Source: Curtobacterium sp. Leaf183 (GTDB lineage Bacteria; Actinomycetota; Actinomycetes; Actinomycetales; Microbacteriaceae). From it: 64,000 nucleotides of DNA. The stretch is taken from the NCBI RefSeq assembly GCF_001424385.1, contig NZ_LMPO01000007.1:83449-147448 (forward strand), in the 5' to 3' direction. Within the stretch, counting starts at the first letter, position 1. Every line of letters starts with the position of its first letter. A model generated the notes under the pieces. It made no database searches. It had not been told where the DNA came from and saw only the letters and a list, made by a program, of their open reading frames with translations. The translations under genes and the position numbers were made by a program. Shown here piece by piece: positions 52,738 to 61,401 of the stretch.

Positions 52738-53706
52738 TCAGCTCGCTGCGGTCAGCTCGTCCGACACCGCCCACAGGCGTTCGGCCGCCTCGGGGTCGAG
52801 CGCCCACGCCTTGACCCCGTGCGGGTGCTCGACGAGCGTCGCGGTGTCCGGGACCGTGTACGCCTCGTTGCCGTCGTCCAGGTAGTGCCCGCCGGTGTGG
52901 GCGAACTCGGGCGCGACCGCGGCGACCATCGTCGTCGCGGCACCCTGCTCCACGGACTTGTACGCGAACGCACCGGCGGCCTCGGCGGCTGCGAGCGACG
53001 CCCGTTGCGCCGCACTGAAGTTCCGCTGGAGCCCGGTCACGATCCCGCCGGGGTTCACGGCGTTCGCGACGATGCCGTCGTCGGCCCAGCGCCGGGTGGC
53101 CGCGACGGTGAACAGGACGTTCGCGGTCTTCGCCTGCGCGTAGGCGATCTGGGGGTCGTAGTCGCGCCGGGTGAAGTCGAGGTCCTCGAAGTCGACCCCG
53201 GCACGCATGTGCGCGGTGGAACTCAGGACGACGACGCGGGCACCGTCGCGTTCGGCCGCGCCGGTGGCGAGTGCCGCACGCAGACCTCGGGCGAGGGCGT
53301 GGTGACCCAGGTGGTTCGTCGCGAACTGCAGCTCGCGGCCGTCGACCGTCCGCTCGAGTCCGGACGTGACCACGCCGGCGTTGTTCACGAGCAGGTGCAG
53401 GGGCTCCGTCCACCCGTCGACGAAGCCGGCGACGGAACCGCGATCGGCCAGGTCGAGCACGCGGACGTCCGGCTGTCGTCCGGTCTCCCGCGCGATCGCC
53501 TCGGCCACGGTCGCGCCGGCGGTCGTGTCCCGCACCGCGAGCGTGACGGTGGCGCCGGCGGCAGTGAGGGCACGAGCCGTCTCCACGCCGAGACCGGACG
53601 AGGCGCCGGTGACGACCGCACGGAGGCCGGTGAGGTCCACGTCGACGAGCACGTCGGCGGCCGTGGACCCGGCGTCGAACCGGGTGTGGATGCGGGTGTC
53701 GGTCAT
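52738..53706 (-). CDS. SDR family oxidoreductase (retinol dehydrogenase-like)
   Basis: 322 residues. Cofactor motif VVTGASSGLGVETARALTAA at about 31-50, NNAGVV near 107-112, catalytic Ser in VVLSSTAHM and Y-x-x-x-K in YAQAKTANVL. An insertion typical of the RDH/WWOX-like subgroup lies before it (DFEDLDFTRRDYDPQ). Divergent from the TetR gene at 53772 with a 65-bp gap, so probably its target. Confidence 0.9.
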   Translation of the reverse strand: MTDTRIHTRFDAGSTAADVLVDVDLTGLRAVVTGASSGLGVETARALTAAGATVTLAVRDTTAGATVAEAIARETGRQPDVRVLDLADRGSVAGFVDGWTEPLHLLVNNAGVVTSGLERTVDGRELQFATNHLGHHALARGLRAALATGAAERDGARVVVLSSTAHMRAGVDFEDLDFTRRDYDPQIAYAQAKTANVLFTVAATRRWADDGIVANAVNPGGIVTGLQRNFSAAQRASLAAAEAAGAFAYKSVEQGAATTMVAAVAPEFAHTGGHYLDDGNEAYTVPDTATLVEHPHGVKAWALDPEAAERLWAVSDELTAAS

Positions 53707-53771
53707 GCAGCTGACTGTACACGCTGAACAAGAACTGTCTAGTGCGTCTCCCGCGCGGTAGGGTCGATCGC

Positions 53772-54320
53772 ATGAGCGACACCACGGCACCCGCGGACAC
53801 CGGTCGCCGTCATGCCGTGCTCGAGACCGCACTCGACGTGTTCGCCCGCACCGGCTACCGCGCCACCTCGATGGACGCCGTCGCACGCGCGGCGCGGATC
53901 TCGCGACCCGGGCTGTACTTCCTGTTCGCGTCGAAGCAGGCCCTGTTCCGCGAAGCAGCCATCCACGTGCTGTCGCGCGACCTGACAGCCATCGAGCAGA
54001 TCCTGGGCGACGCCGGACGCCCCGTCGACGAGCGCGTGCTCGAGGCGTTCGACCGGTGGGCCGGGCGCTACGTCGGCGGGATGGTGCACGACGTCCCGAC
54101 CGTGCTCGAGGACAACCACGACCTGGTCGACGACAGCGTCCGCCAGGCGCCAGCCGTGTTCGAGACCATGCTCACCACGGCCCTGACCGGCCACGTCGAC
54201 GACGCACCGGCCGTCGCACGGGCCCTGTGCAGTGTGTCGGTGGGGCTGAAGCACCAGGTACGCACCCGTGACGCCTACCGCGAGCGGCTCGCGTCGGCGA
54301 TCGGTCTCCTGGTGCGCTGA
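53772..54320 (+). CDS. TetR family transcriptional regulator
   Basis: 182 residues from ATG 53772. Helix-turn-helix at about 14-60 (VLETALDVFARTGYRATSMD; RISRPGLYFLFASKQALFRE). TAGGGT just 8 nt upstream looks like a -10 box for a leaderless or very short transcript. ACTGT is repeated directly 20 bp apart in the divergent region but no strong palindrome is seen. It abuts the FAD monooxygenase gene, which reads the other way. Confidence 0.88.
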   Translation: MSDTTAPADTGRRHAVLETALDVFARTGYRATSMDAVARAARISRPGLYFLFASKQALFREAAIHVLSRDLTAIEQILGDAGRPVDERVLEAFDRWAGRYVGGMVHDVPTVLEDNHDLVDDSVRQAPAVFETMLTTALTGHVDDAPAVARALCSVSVGLKHQVRTRDAYRERLASAIGLLVR

Positions 54321-55529
54321 TCAGCGCTCCAGGTGCCGGTAGTCGGGCAGGTCGACGGCCTCGGCGGGCGGGGTGAACAGGCGACCGGCGATCCTGCCGA
54401 CGACCGGCGACGCCCCGACCCGCACCGCCAGGCCGAACGCCGTGACGCCGGCGCGGGTGACCGGGTTCGCGAGCCGTGGGGTCCCCGGCGGGAGCTGCTG
54501 CGCCCGCTCGACCCAGGGGCGCATGACACGCTCGTACCCGGCGAAGGCATCGCGCAGGTCGACGTGTGCGGCGATCTCCCCGGCGAGGACGTAGGCCCCG
54601 GCGAGGGACAGGCTCGTGCCCATGCCGCTGACGGGCGACGCGCAGTACGCGGCGTCGCCGAGCAGCGCCACACGGCCGGAGGACCACCGCGGCGCGCGGA
54701 CCTGCGCGATCGACTCGAAGTACAGGTCGTCGGCCAGGTCGATCGCGTCGAGGACCCGCTCGGTCTCCCAGCCCGCACCCGTGAAGACGTCACGCAGGTG
54801 GGCGCGCTGCTCGTCGGGCGAACGCCGCCGCTGCGACCGGGCCCGGTCCCGCGGGGTCACGACGGACAGCGCCGCGCGGATCGTCCCGTGCGGGTCGGGT
54901 CGGAGCATGACGGACCGGCCACCCGGTGCCGAATACCAGCGCCACCAGTCGTCGTCCGTCGCCGTGCGCGGGATCGTTGCCCACGAGGTCTCGAGGCCGA
55001 GCGGGCGGATCTCGGCTTCGTCGCCGAAGACCAGGTCCCGAGTGCTGGACCGCAGACCGTCGGCCGCCACGACCAGGTCGAACCGTTCCTCCTGGCCGTG
55101 CTCGAACGAGACGGCGACGCCGTCCGCGGGGTCGTCGCGGAGGGCGGTGACCCGGTCGCCGTACCGGTACTCGGTGTCGCCCGCGGTGCGCTGCACGAGC
55201 AGCGCCGCGAGGTCGCCGCGCAGGATCTCGAGCTCCGCGGTGGCCCCACCGCTGTCGGACGTCCCGGCGGGGAACTCGGCGCTGGTCACCCCGTTGCGGC
55301 CCACGAAGCGGGTGCCGACCTCGCCGGTGGTGGCCGCGCGGATGTCGTCCTCGACGCCCATCCGCCGTGCGACCTCGCGCCCGGCTCCGCGGACGTCGAC
55401 GTTCTGGCCGCCGAGCCGGAGTTCCGGGGCACGTTCGACGACCGTCGTCTCCCATCCGTACCGGTGGAGCCAGTACGCCAGGGCGGGCCCGGCGATGCTG
55501 GCGCCCGAGATGAGTGCGCGGCGAGCCAT
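54321..55529 (-). CDS. FAD-dependent monooxygenase (PHBH/TetX-like)
   Basis: 402 residues from ATG 55529 with GGAGG 4 nt before. FAD motif ALISGASIAGPALAYWLHRY at about 5-24, DVRGAGREVARRMG, and GRVALLGDAAYCASPVSGMG as the second FAD motif (about 286-305). Like its paralogue at 40.8 kb it uses S-G-A-S in place of G-x-G. Convergent with TetR at 54320; its promoter faces the MarR gene. Confidence 0.88.
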   Translation of the reverse strand: MARRALISGASIAGPALAYWLHRYGWETTVVERAPELRLGGQNVDVRGAGREVARRMGVEDDIRAATTGEVGTRFVGRNGVTSAEFPAGTSDSGGATAELEILRGDLAALLVQRTAGDTEYRYGDRVTALRDDPADGVAVSFEHGQEERFDLVVAADGLRSSTRDLVFGDEAEIRPLGLETSWATIPRTATDDDWWRWYSAPGGRSVMLRPDPHGTIRAALSVVTPRDRARSQRRRSPDEQRAHLRDVFTGAGWETERVLDAIDLADDLYFESIAQVRAPRWSSGRVALLGDAAYCASPVSGMGTSLSLAGAYVLAGEIAAHVDLRDAFAGYERVMRPWVERAQQLPPGTPRLANPVTRAGVTAFGLAVRVGASPVVGRIAGRLFTPPAEAVDLPDYRHLER

Positions 55530-55540
55530 GGTGCCTCCGA

Positions 55541-55566
55541 AGATAATCAATGAGATTGGCAATCTA
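55541..55566. promoter_or_regulatory. Candidate MarR operator
   Basis: Overlapping inverted repeats AATC-AATGA-GATT and GATT-GGC-AATC occupy this AT-rich stretch between the divergent monooxygenase and MarR genes. MarR sites are usually palindromes of this size close to the start. Confidence 0.55.
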
Positions 55567-55585
55567 CACGGGTATCATCGGTGTC

Positions 55586-56101
55586 GTGCATGAGCAGAAC
55601 CCCTCGGACCGAGATGACCGGCGGCGTGCGCGTCGCGACGGTCGCCCGATGCCCGACGACGACCTGCGAGCCCGTGTGCAGCAGATCGCCGTCCGGCAGC
55701 AGGCGTTCGAGCGGCACCTCGCGCGCGAGCTCGGGGTCGACGACAACGGGCTCCGGGCCATGGACCACCTGCTGACGTCGGGCCCCTCGACGCCGACCGA
55801 GCTCGCGGACCGGCTCGACATCTCGACGGCTGCCCTGTCGCTCGTGGTGCAACGGCTCGAGCGAGCGGGGCACGTCGACCGCGAGCCGCACCCGCAGGAC
55901 GGCCGCAAGGTCGTCATCACCCCCGGCGCCGAGTCAGCGGCCAGGGCGGAAGCACTCGTCGCCCCCCTGATCTCGGGTGTCGAGTCCCTGATCAGCGATC
56001 TGAGCAGCGCCGACTGCGCCGTCGTGCAGTCATTCCTCGACCGCCTGCTCGAGGTGTACGACGAGGCCACTCGGCACGCGGTGCCCGGCGACAGAACCTA
56101 G
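55586..56101 (+). CDS. MarR family transcriptional regulator
   Basis: 171 residues from GTG 55586; ATG near 55649 (MPDDDLRAR) would shorten it. The winged helix reads LTSGPSTPTELADRLDISTA then SLVVQRLERAGHVDREPHPQ and DGRKVVITP, the wing of MarR proteins. TATCAT 7 nt before the GTG suggests a leaderless transcript. Probably represses itself and the divergent FAD monooxygenase, sensing phenolic compounds or antibiotics. Confidence 0.86.
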   Translation: MHEQNPSDRDDRRRARRDGRPMPDDDLRARVQQIAVRQQAFERHLARELGVDDNGLRAMDHLLTSGPSTPTELADRLDISTAALSLVVQRLERAGHVDREPHPQDGRKVVITPGAESAARAEALVAPLISGVESLISDLSSADCAVVQSFLDRLLEVYDEATRHAVPGDRT

Positions 56102-56110
56102 GCTGGCCGG

Positions 56111-56473
56111 ATGCTCTCCCGACGCGACGCCGCCGTCCGGCTCGACATCCCCCTCGAGATGGCGACCCACCACGGGATCCCCTCGCGACTCAGCGAGGCC
56201 GAACTCCAGGCGATCGAGCAGGACCCGCCCGCCTGGCTCGTGCAGTCCCGGGCGAACCGGACGGGTTCCAAGAAGGTCTGGGTGCAGCTGGAGTGCGTGG
56301 TCTGCGGGTACGCCGAGACGGCTCGTCCGAAGAAGTGGTGGCCGGACTGGGACCACCTGATGTGCGACTACCACGCGCCGTACCAGGCGCCCGACCCGGT
56401 CGCGGGCTCCACCCGGCACGAGGTCGAGGGCATCGGCAGCCGCTTCGTCGCGCTGGTCGACGAGAAGCGCTAG
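56111..56473 (+). CDS. DUF5997 family protein
   Basis: 120 residues. The family block RLDIPLEMATHHGIPSRLSE followed by WLVQSRANRTGSKKVWVQLE and ETARPKKWWPDWDHLMC is intact, with three cysteines (V-C-G-Y and MCDYH). This is a short protein of unknown function conserved in actinobacteria. Located 9 bp after the MarR gene, perhaps in the same transcript. Confidence 0.85.
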   Translation: MLSRRDAAVRLDIPLEMATHHGIPSRLSEAELQAIEQDPPAWLVQSRANRTGSKKVWVQLECVVCGYAETARPKKWWPDWDHLMCDYHAPYQAPDPVAGSTRHEVEGIGSRFVALVDEKR

Positions 56474-56520
56474 CCGGAGGGGCGCTCTGGCTCCGGCACG
56501 TCAGGGGGACCGGGTGCCGA

Positions 56521-57186
56521 TCACCGTCGGGCGTCGTCGGCGGGCAGCTCGGAGAGCCACTCGCTGACGGCCCGTTCGTCCGACCGGGTGACGCGGTGCG
56601 TGACGGGCAGGACCAGGTGGGTCACCGACGCACCGCCGCTCCGGAGGCGGTCGGCGACGATGAGCCCGTCGTCGCGAGTCCGCCTGGCGTCGTCGCGTCC
56701 CTCGAGCAGCAGGACCGGCACCGACGACGCCACGGGAGCCGGATCGGCACGGAACGGTGCCCGCGGGCGGAGGAGGATGCCCGCCGCGAACCGTTCGGGA
56801 TGTCGTTCGAGCAGCGCCGCCGCCATGATCGCGCCGTTCGAGAAGCCCATGACGACCGCGCGACCCGGCACCTCGGTCGAAGCGCCGGCCTGCGCCGCGG
56901 TGACGAGGGACATGAGCGGCTCGATCCGAGCCATCAGGTCCTCCTCGACCGGGTACAGGTCAGCCCGCCGACGGAAGTGGGCGTACCCGCCGGTCGTCCG
57001 GACCGTTCCGCGGGGAGCGATCTTCGTGGCCGACGGGGCGAGGCGCTCCGCGAGCGGGAGCAGGTCGAGCTCGCTGCCGTCCGACCCGTGCAGGAGGACC
57101 CAGGTCGGTCCCGGGGCCCCCGAACCGTCGACACGCGCGAACGTGTGCCCGTCGACGGTGGTCACGAGGCTGGTGGGTGTGGGCAC
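56521..57186 (-). CDS. Alpha/beta hydrolase (carboxylesterase/phospholipase type)
   Basis: 221 residues from GTG 57186. LLHGSDGSELDLLPLAERLA near 25-44 and nucleophile elbow VVMGFSNGAIMAAALL (Ser near 120), with EGRDD and THRVTRSD for the acid and His region. It matches the dienelactone-hydrolase/YpfH-like short esterases. It is last of the MOSC, serine hydrolase, hydrolase run, 32 bp after the beta-lactamase-like gene. Confidence 0.82.
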   Translation of the reverse strand: MPTPTSLVTTVDGHTFARVDGSGAPGPTWVLLHGSDGSELDLLPLAERLAPSATKIAPRGTVRTTGGYAHFRRRADLYPVEEDLMARIEPLMSLVTAAQAGASTEVPGRAVVMGFSNGAIMAAALLERHPERFAAGILLRPRAPFRADPAPVASSVPVLLLEGRDDARRTRDDGLIVADRLRSGGASVTHLVLPVTHRVTRSDERAVSEWLSELPADDARR

Positions 57187-57218
57187 AGGTCGATCATGGT
57201 CATCCGCGCGGACGACGT

Positions 57219-58166
57219 CTACCGCAGCGTCAGGGACCCGAGCACTGTGTCGACGCCGGACTCCTCGTTGCTGAGCACGACGACGTCGGTGTCCGTCGCC
57301 GGCAGGTACGCCAGCAGGGACTGGTACCCGGGGTTGTCGCCGGGCACGAACCAGGCGTCCTGCCCCAGCACCCGTCCGAGGAACGTCCCGAACCCGTACG
57401 CCCACGCCGCGGTCGGGCGCTCGACGGCGTCGGCCTGCTCCATCTGTGCGTGCTGCTGCCACAGCTGCGACGCGAGGTCCGGCCGGAGCAGGGCTCCCTG
57501 TCGCAGCGCCCGGCTGTAGCGCAGCAGGTCCTCGGTCGTCGCCCACAGGTCCCCGCTGCCCGGGAGCGCCGCGAACGCCGGGTGGGGTTCGAGCACCTGT
57601 CCGTCCCGGTGGCCGACCGCGACGGACGGATCGCCGAGGGGGGAACGTCCGGAGGTCGTGGACGTCATCACGGCGGGCCCGAGCACGATCTCGGTCACGA
57701 GGTCGGAGTACCCGCTGCCGGTCGCGGCCTCGACCACGAGCGCGACGACCAGGAACGCTGGCGAGCTGTACCGCCAGTGCTCCCCGGGCGCGGACGTTCG
57801 CGGTGCGGACAGGACCATGGCGACGAGCTCGTCCCGCGGCGGTGGGACCTCGAGGAGCGGCGGGAGCCCGGGGATCTGGCCCCAGTGTCCGATCCCGGAG
57901 GTGTGACTCAGGAGCTGCCGGAGCGTCACCGGTCCCAGGTGCGCCGGCAGCGTCGGCACCCAGCGGGCGATCGGGGCGTCCAGGTCGAGCACACCGCGGC
58001 CCACCAGGGAGAGGACCACGACCGACATCAGGTGCTTGCTGATCGAGCCCGCCTGGTACCGCTCGTCCGTCTGCCCCCACTCGGCCGTGTCCGACCCGCG
58101 CGCGACCAGCACGGTGCCGGACCATTCCGGCGGGTCATCGGCGAGGTCGGCGATCCGCACGCTCAC
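57219..58166 (-). CDS. Serine hydrolase (beta-lactamase/class C type)
   Basis: 315 residues. The S-x-x-K motif is SISK (41-44), followed by LRQLLSHTSGIGHWG and the Tyr motif HWRYSSPAF near 126-134 (Y-S-S in place of Y-x-N). No signal peptide, so it probably acts in the cytoplasm, unlike most beta-lactamases. The GTG start overlaps the end of the MOSC gene (GTGA). Could be an esterase or a DD-peptidase relative. Confidence 0.85.
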   Translation of the reverse strand: MSVRIADLADDPPEWSGTVLVARGSDTAEWGQTDERYQAGSISKHLMSVVVLSLVGRGVLDLDAPIARWVPTLPAHLGPVTLRQLLSHTSGIGHWGQIPGLPPLLEVPPPRDELVAMVLSAPRTSAPGEHWRYSSPAFLVVALVVEAATGSGYSDLVTEIVLGPAVMTSTTSGRSPLGDPSVAVGHRDGQVLEPHPAFAALPGSGDLWATTEDLLRYSRALRQGALLRPDLASQLWQQHAQMEQADAVERPTAAWAYGFGTFLGRVLGQDAWFVPGDNPGYQSLLAYLPATDTDVVVLSNEESGVDTVLGSLTLR

Positions 58167-58723
58167 ACCGGTTGCAGCGGCTGGGGCTCGCCAGCGGGCA
58201 GCTCGACGCGGATGCCGTCGCCGGGCCGCACGGTCCCACCGGCCAGGACGATGCTCATCACGCCGCCCTTGCGTTCGACGGAGCCGTCGTCGGCCCGGCC
58301 GAGCACCGCGCGCAACAGCCCCGGCTCGAAGTCGTTGATCTGCTGACACGGGTTCCGCAGCCCCGTCACCTGGACCCGGGCGGAGTCACCGAGGTGCAGC
58401 ACGGTACCGGTGGGCAGGCCGAGCAGGTCGACCCCCCGCGTCGTGACGTTCTCGCCCATCTGCCCCGGCTCGACGTGGAAGTCGGCAGCGGCGACCTCGT
58501 CGAAGACCTCGGCGTGGATCAGGTGCACCTGGCGCAGGTTCGGCTGCGAGGGGTCGCGGGCCACGCGGGAGCGGTGCTGCACGGTCGTCCCCGCATGGGC
58601 GTCGCCCTCGATGCCCCACCCCTCGACCAGGACGACCTCGTCGACGAGCGGTTTGCTGAACCGGTGCTCGCCGTCCCTGCTCACCGCGACGACGCGCGGC
58701 CCGTCTCCCTGTTCCCCGACCAT
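58163..58723 (-). CDS. MOSC domain protein
   Basis: 186 residues from ATG 58723. The MOSC pattern is clear: EGDAHAGTTVQHRSR, QVHLIHAEVFDEV, MGENVTTRGVDLLGLPTGTV and the cysteine loop RNPCQQIN. MOSC proteins handle sulfur or molybdenum cofactor groups, often in detoxification. It opens an operon with a serine hydrolase. An upstream ATG at 58741 is an alternative start. Confidence 0.88.
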   Translation of the reverse strand: MVGEQGDGPRVVAVSRDGEHRFSKPLVDEVVLVEGWGIEGDAHAGTTVQHRSRVARDPSQPNLRQVHLIHAEVFDEVAAADFHVEPGQMGENVTTRGVDLLGLPTGTVLHLGDSARVQVTGLRNPCQQINDFEPGLLRAVLGRADDGSVERKGGVMSIVLAGGTVRPGDGIRVELPAGEPQPLQPV

Positions 58724-58779
58724 GGTCCGATCCTGGCGCATCCACGAGCGACTCTCAACGGTCTGGGTAGGGTTCGGGC

Positions 58780-59121
58780 ATGGCGGCGCTGGTCCTGCTC
58801 CTTGCGAGCATCGTGGTGCTGCTCGGCACCACGGTCGGCCTCGTCTGGCGGGCGCGGGACCCGAACTGGGTGCGGGACACCGGGCTCGAGCAGAACGCCA
58901 CTCCGCGCAGCACCGTCGTCACCTTCGTGCTCGCTGCGCTCTTCGTCGGGGCGGCCGCGCTGATCGGGGTGGTCCTGCTCACCGGCGGCCACGTGCTGGC
59001 GGGCCTGGCGTTCCTCGTCGCGGCAGCGTCTGGTGGCGTCATGACCGGTGTGGGTGTCTGGGTCTTCCGTCAGCGACTGACAGGTTCCCCAGGAGCCGAC
59101 GACGACGACCCGGACGCTTGA
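58780..59121 (+). CDS. Three-helix membrane protein (113 aa)
   Basis: 113 residues with hydrophobic segments at about 2-22, 47-68 and 72-95 (VLAALFVGAAALIGVVLLTG). The tail is acidic (GADDDDPDA). ATG start with GGGTAGGGT upstream. No family recognised. Diverges from MOSC. Confidence 0.7.
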   Translation: MAALVLLLASIVVLLGTTVGLVWRARDPNWVRDTGLEQNATPRSTVVTFVLAALFVGAAALIGVVLLTGGHVLAGLAFLVAAASGGVMTGVGVWVFRQRLTGSPGADDDDPDA

Positions 59122-59184
59122 CGGACCACGGCACGGACCACGGCACGGACCGCGGCACGGCAGCACGGACCACAGCGCGCGGGA

Positions 59185-59685
59185 TCAGCAGCGCCGCAGG
59201 ATCTCGTCGACCACGACGTGCAGGGGCCGCGTGGCATCGACGGGCGTCCCGGCCGGAGTGTCCGTACCCGAGGCGTGCAGCTCCTCGACCAGCGCCCGCT
59301 CCGCCGTCCTCCCCCGCCCCGCCCAGTCGTCCGCGGCACGCCGGTCGAGCCTGCCCCGCAGCGTGTCGAGGTCGATCGTCAGCACGAACACGGTGTCGAA
59401 CAGGTCGATGAACGCCCCGACGTTCCGGGAACCCCCGCAGAAGAACGTGACCGGCGTCGTGTCGTCGGCGACCATCGCCCGGACCAGCTCGACGTCCCAC
59501 AGGTGGTGGTGGTGGGCGTCGGTGCCGGCGACGCCCTCGACGCGGAGGCCCGTTCCGGGGTCCCCCGTGTACGCGAGCTCGCGGTCGCCGTCCACTGCGT
59601 GGTGTCCACGCCGACGCAGCTCACGGCAGACCGAGGACTTCCCGCTGCCGGAGACGCCCTCCACCAGGACGTTGCGTCGGCCCAT
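59185..59685 (-). CDS. P-loop kinase-like ATPase
   Basis: 166 residues. Walker A is GVSGSGKSSVCREL at 10-23, near the N-terminus, as in small nucleoside/shikimate-type kinases. DGDRELAYTGDPGT and VTFFCGGSRNVGAF follow. The lid region may be in DRRAADDWAGRGRTAE. Substrate is unknown. It is a lone leftward gene between a small membrane protein and a glycosyltransferase. Confidence 0.8.
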   Translation of the reverse strand: MGRRNVLVEGVSGSGKSSVCRELRRRGHHAVDGDRELAYTGDPGTGLRVEGVAGTDAHHHHLWDVELVRAMVADDTTPVTFFCGGSRNVGAFIDLFDTVFVLTIDLDTLRGRLDRRAADDWAGRGRTAERALVEELHASGTDTPAGTPVDATRPLHVVVDEILRRC

Positions 59686-59776
59686 GCCTCGACCGTACCG
59701 GCCAGGGCGGATGTGGCGACCGCCTGATCGTCCGAAGGATGACGGGTGCTCAGCACCCCCTTGGTTGGGTGGGTGC

Positions 59777-60589
59777 ATGCACTCCCCGCTGACCGTGACC
59801 GTCGTGATCCCGGTCCTCGACGACGCGGACCAGCTCGCCGCCTGCCTGGCGTCCCTCGCCGGGCAGACCCGCCGGCCGGACGAGGTCGTCGTCGTCGACA
59901 ACGGCAGCTCCGACGGCAGCGCCGCGGTTGCGCGGGCGTCCGGTGCGACGGTGCTGCACGAGCCGCTCCGCGGCATCGGCGCAGCCGCGAGCCACGGGTA
60001 CGACGCCGCCCGCGGTGCCGTCATCGCACGGGTCGACTCCGACTCGGTCCTGCCGGCGGACTGGATCGCCCGCGGGACGGCCTGGTTCGCCGACCCGCTC
60101 GTCACGGCGGTGACCGGCCCCGGGCACTTCCGCGGACTGGGCACGGGCGCCGGACGGTTCTGGGACGTCGCCTACATGCGGGCGTACTTCACGCTGATGA
60201 CCGGGGCGCTCGGACGCCCGCCGCTGTTCGGCTCGAACATGTTCATGCGGCGCACCGCCTGGCTGGCGATCCGGCACCGCGTCCACCGCCGGGACCCGAT
60301 GGTCCACGACGACGTCGACCTGTCGATCCAGTTCGACCCGACCTGGCGCACGGTGCTCGACACCGGGCTCGTCGCGTCGGTGTCGGGCACGCCCGTGCAG
60401 GATCCGTGGGGACTGGTCGTCCGGACCCGGAAGGCCGCCCGCACGTTCTGGGTGTCCGGCATGCGGGCGTTCTCCCCCGCCCGCATCATGCGGCGAGCAC
60501 TCGTCGGCACGCGCCCGGTGCCGGTCGTCCGTCGAGCGGCCCCGCATCGAGCACCGCAGCCGAGCGATGCCGTGCCGGTGCAGCGGTGA
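59777..60589 (+). CDS. Family 2 glycosyltransferase
   Basis: 270 residues. The GT-A fold is shown by VVIPVLDDADQLAACLASLA at the start, VVVDNGSSDGSAAVARASG, and a D-x-D in VARVDSDSVLP (as D-S-D). DVDLSIQFDP later supplies the acceptor-site acid region. No membrane helix is visible except possible weak ones, so it is probably a soluble or peripheral transferase. Its stop overlaps the start of the EEP gene (GTGA). Confidence 0.86.
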   Translation: MHSPLTVTVVIPVLDDADQLAACLASLAGQTRRPDEVVVVDNGSSDGSAAVARASGATVLHEPLRGIGAAASHGYDAARGAVIARVDSDSVLPADWIARGTAWFADPLVTAVTGPGHFRGLGTGAGRFWDVAYMRAYFTLMTGALGRPPLFGSNMFMRRTAWLAIRHRVHRRDPMVHDDVDLSIQFDPTWRTVLDTGLVASVSGTPVQDPWGLVVRTRKAARTFWVSGMRAFSPARIMRRALVGTRPVPVVRRAAPHRAPQPSDAVPVQR

Positions 60590-61401
60590 CGGTCGACCAC
60601 CCCGGTCTGCACTGCATGACGTTCAACGTGCGCCGGCCGATGCCGCACCTGCGGCGTGGGCACCCGGACGCCTGGACCCATCGCGCCCCGGCCGTCGCCG
60701 AACTGGTCCGGTCCGAGGCACCGCACCTGCTGGCCGTCCAGGAGGCCGTGTCCGCCCAGGTGCAGCACCTCGCCACCGCACTCGGGTCACGGTGGGCCCC
60801 GGTGGTCGCCGACCGCAGTGCGGCCGGCGGTGGCGAGCACGTGGGGTTCTTCGTCGACACCGAGCGGCTGCGGGTCGGCGACACCCGCACGATCGCACTC
60901 GCTCCGGACCCGACCCGGATCGGCTCCCGGGCGTGGGGAGCGCCCTTCCCGCGGATCGCCGTGCTGGTCGGCCTGCACGACCTCGTGTCGGACACGGCGT
61001 TCCTGGCCGTCGCGACCCACGTCGACCCGTTTTCCCCGCTCGCGCAGATCCGCTCCGCGCGCCTGCTCGGGCGGCAGGTGCACGCCGCCGGGCTGCCCGC
61101 GGTGGTCATGGCCGACTGGAACGCCGGGGAGCGCTCGGCGTCCGCCCGGGTGCTGACGGCCGCGGGGCTCGAGGACACGTGGGACCTGGCACCGACGACG
61201 GCGCGTCCGGCGAGTGTCGGCACGTACGCGGCATACCGGCAGCCGAAGCCCGGCGGTCCCCGCCTCGACCGGATCCTGGTCCGCGGCGCCGCCGGGGCCC
61301 GTCCGGCCGTCGACAGCGTGTCGATCTCCACGCGGCGGCCATCGGGCACCTGGCCCTCCGACCACCTCCCCGTCCATGCCGTCATCCGTTGGGAGACCTG
61401 A
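60586..61401 (+). CDS. Endonuclease/exonuclease/phosphatase (EEP) family protein
   Basis: 271 residues from GTG 60586. EEP motifs appear in order: MTFNVRRP, LLAVQEAVS, VATHVDPFS, VVMADWNAGE and WPSDHLPVHA, with catalytic Asn, Glu, Asp and His. The family includes DNases, sphingomyelinases and inositol phosphatases; its place in a glycosyltransferase operon suggests a phosphodiesterase acting on lipid or sugar phosphates. No signal peptide. Confidence 0.86.
   Translation: MTVDHPGLHCMTFNVRRPMPHLRRGHPDAWTHRAPAVAELVRSEAPHLLAVQEAVSAQVQHLATALGSRWAPVVADRSAAGGGEHVGFFVDTERLRVGDTRTIALAPDPTRIGSRAWGAPFPRIAVLVGLHDLVSDTAFLAVATHVDPFSPLAQIRSARLLGRQVHAAGLPAVVMADWNAGERSASARVLTAAGLEDTWDLAPTTARPASVGTYAAYRQPKPGGPRLDRILVRGAAGARPAVDSVSISTRRPSGTWPSDHLPVHAVIRWET

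Noticed and set aside
57219-58166. A secreted beta-lactamase resistance gene
   Set aside because: No signal peptide, Y-S-S in place of Y-x-N, and an operon with MOSC and an esterase; a generic serine hydrolase is safer.
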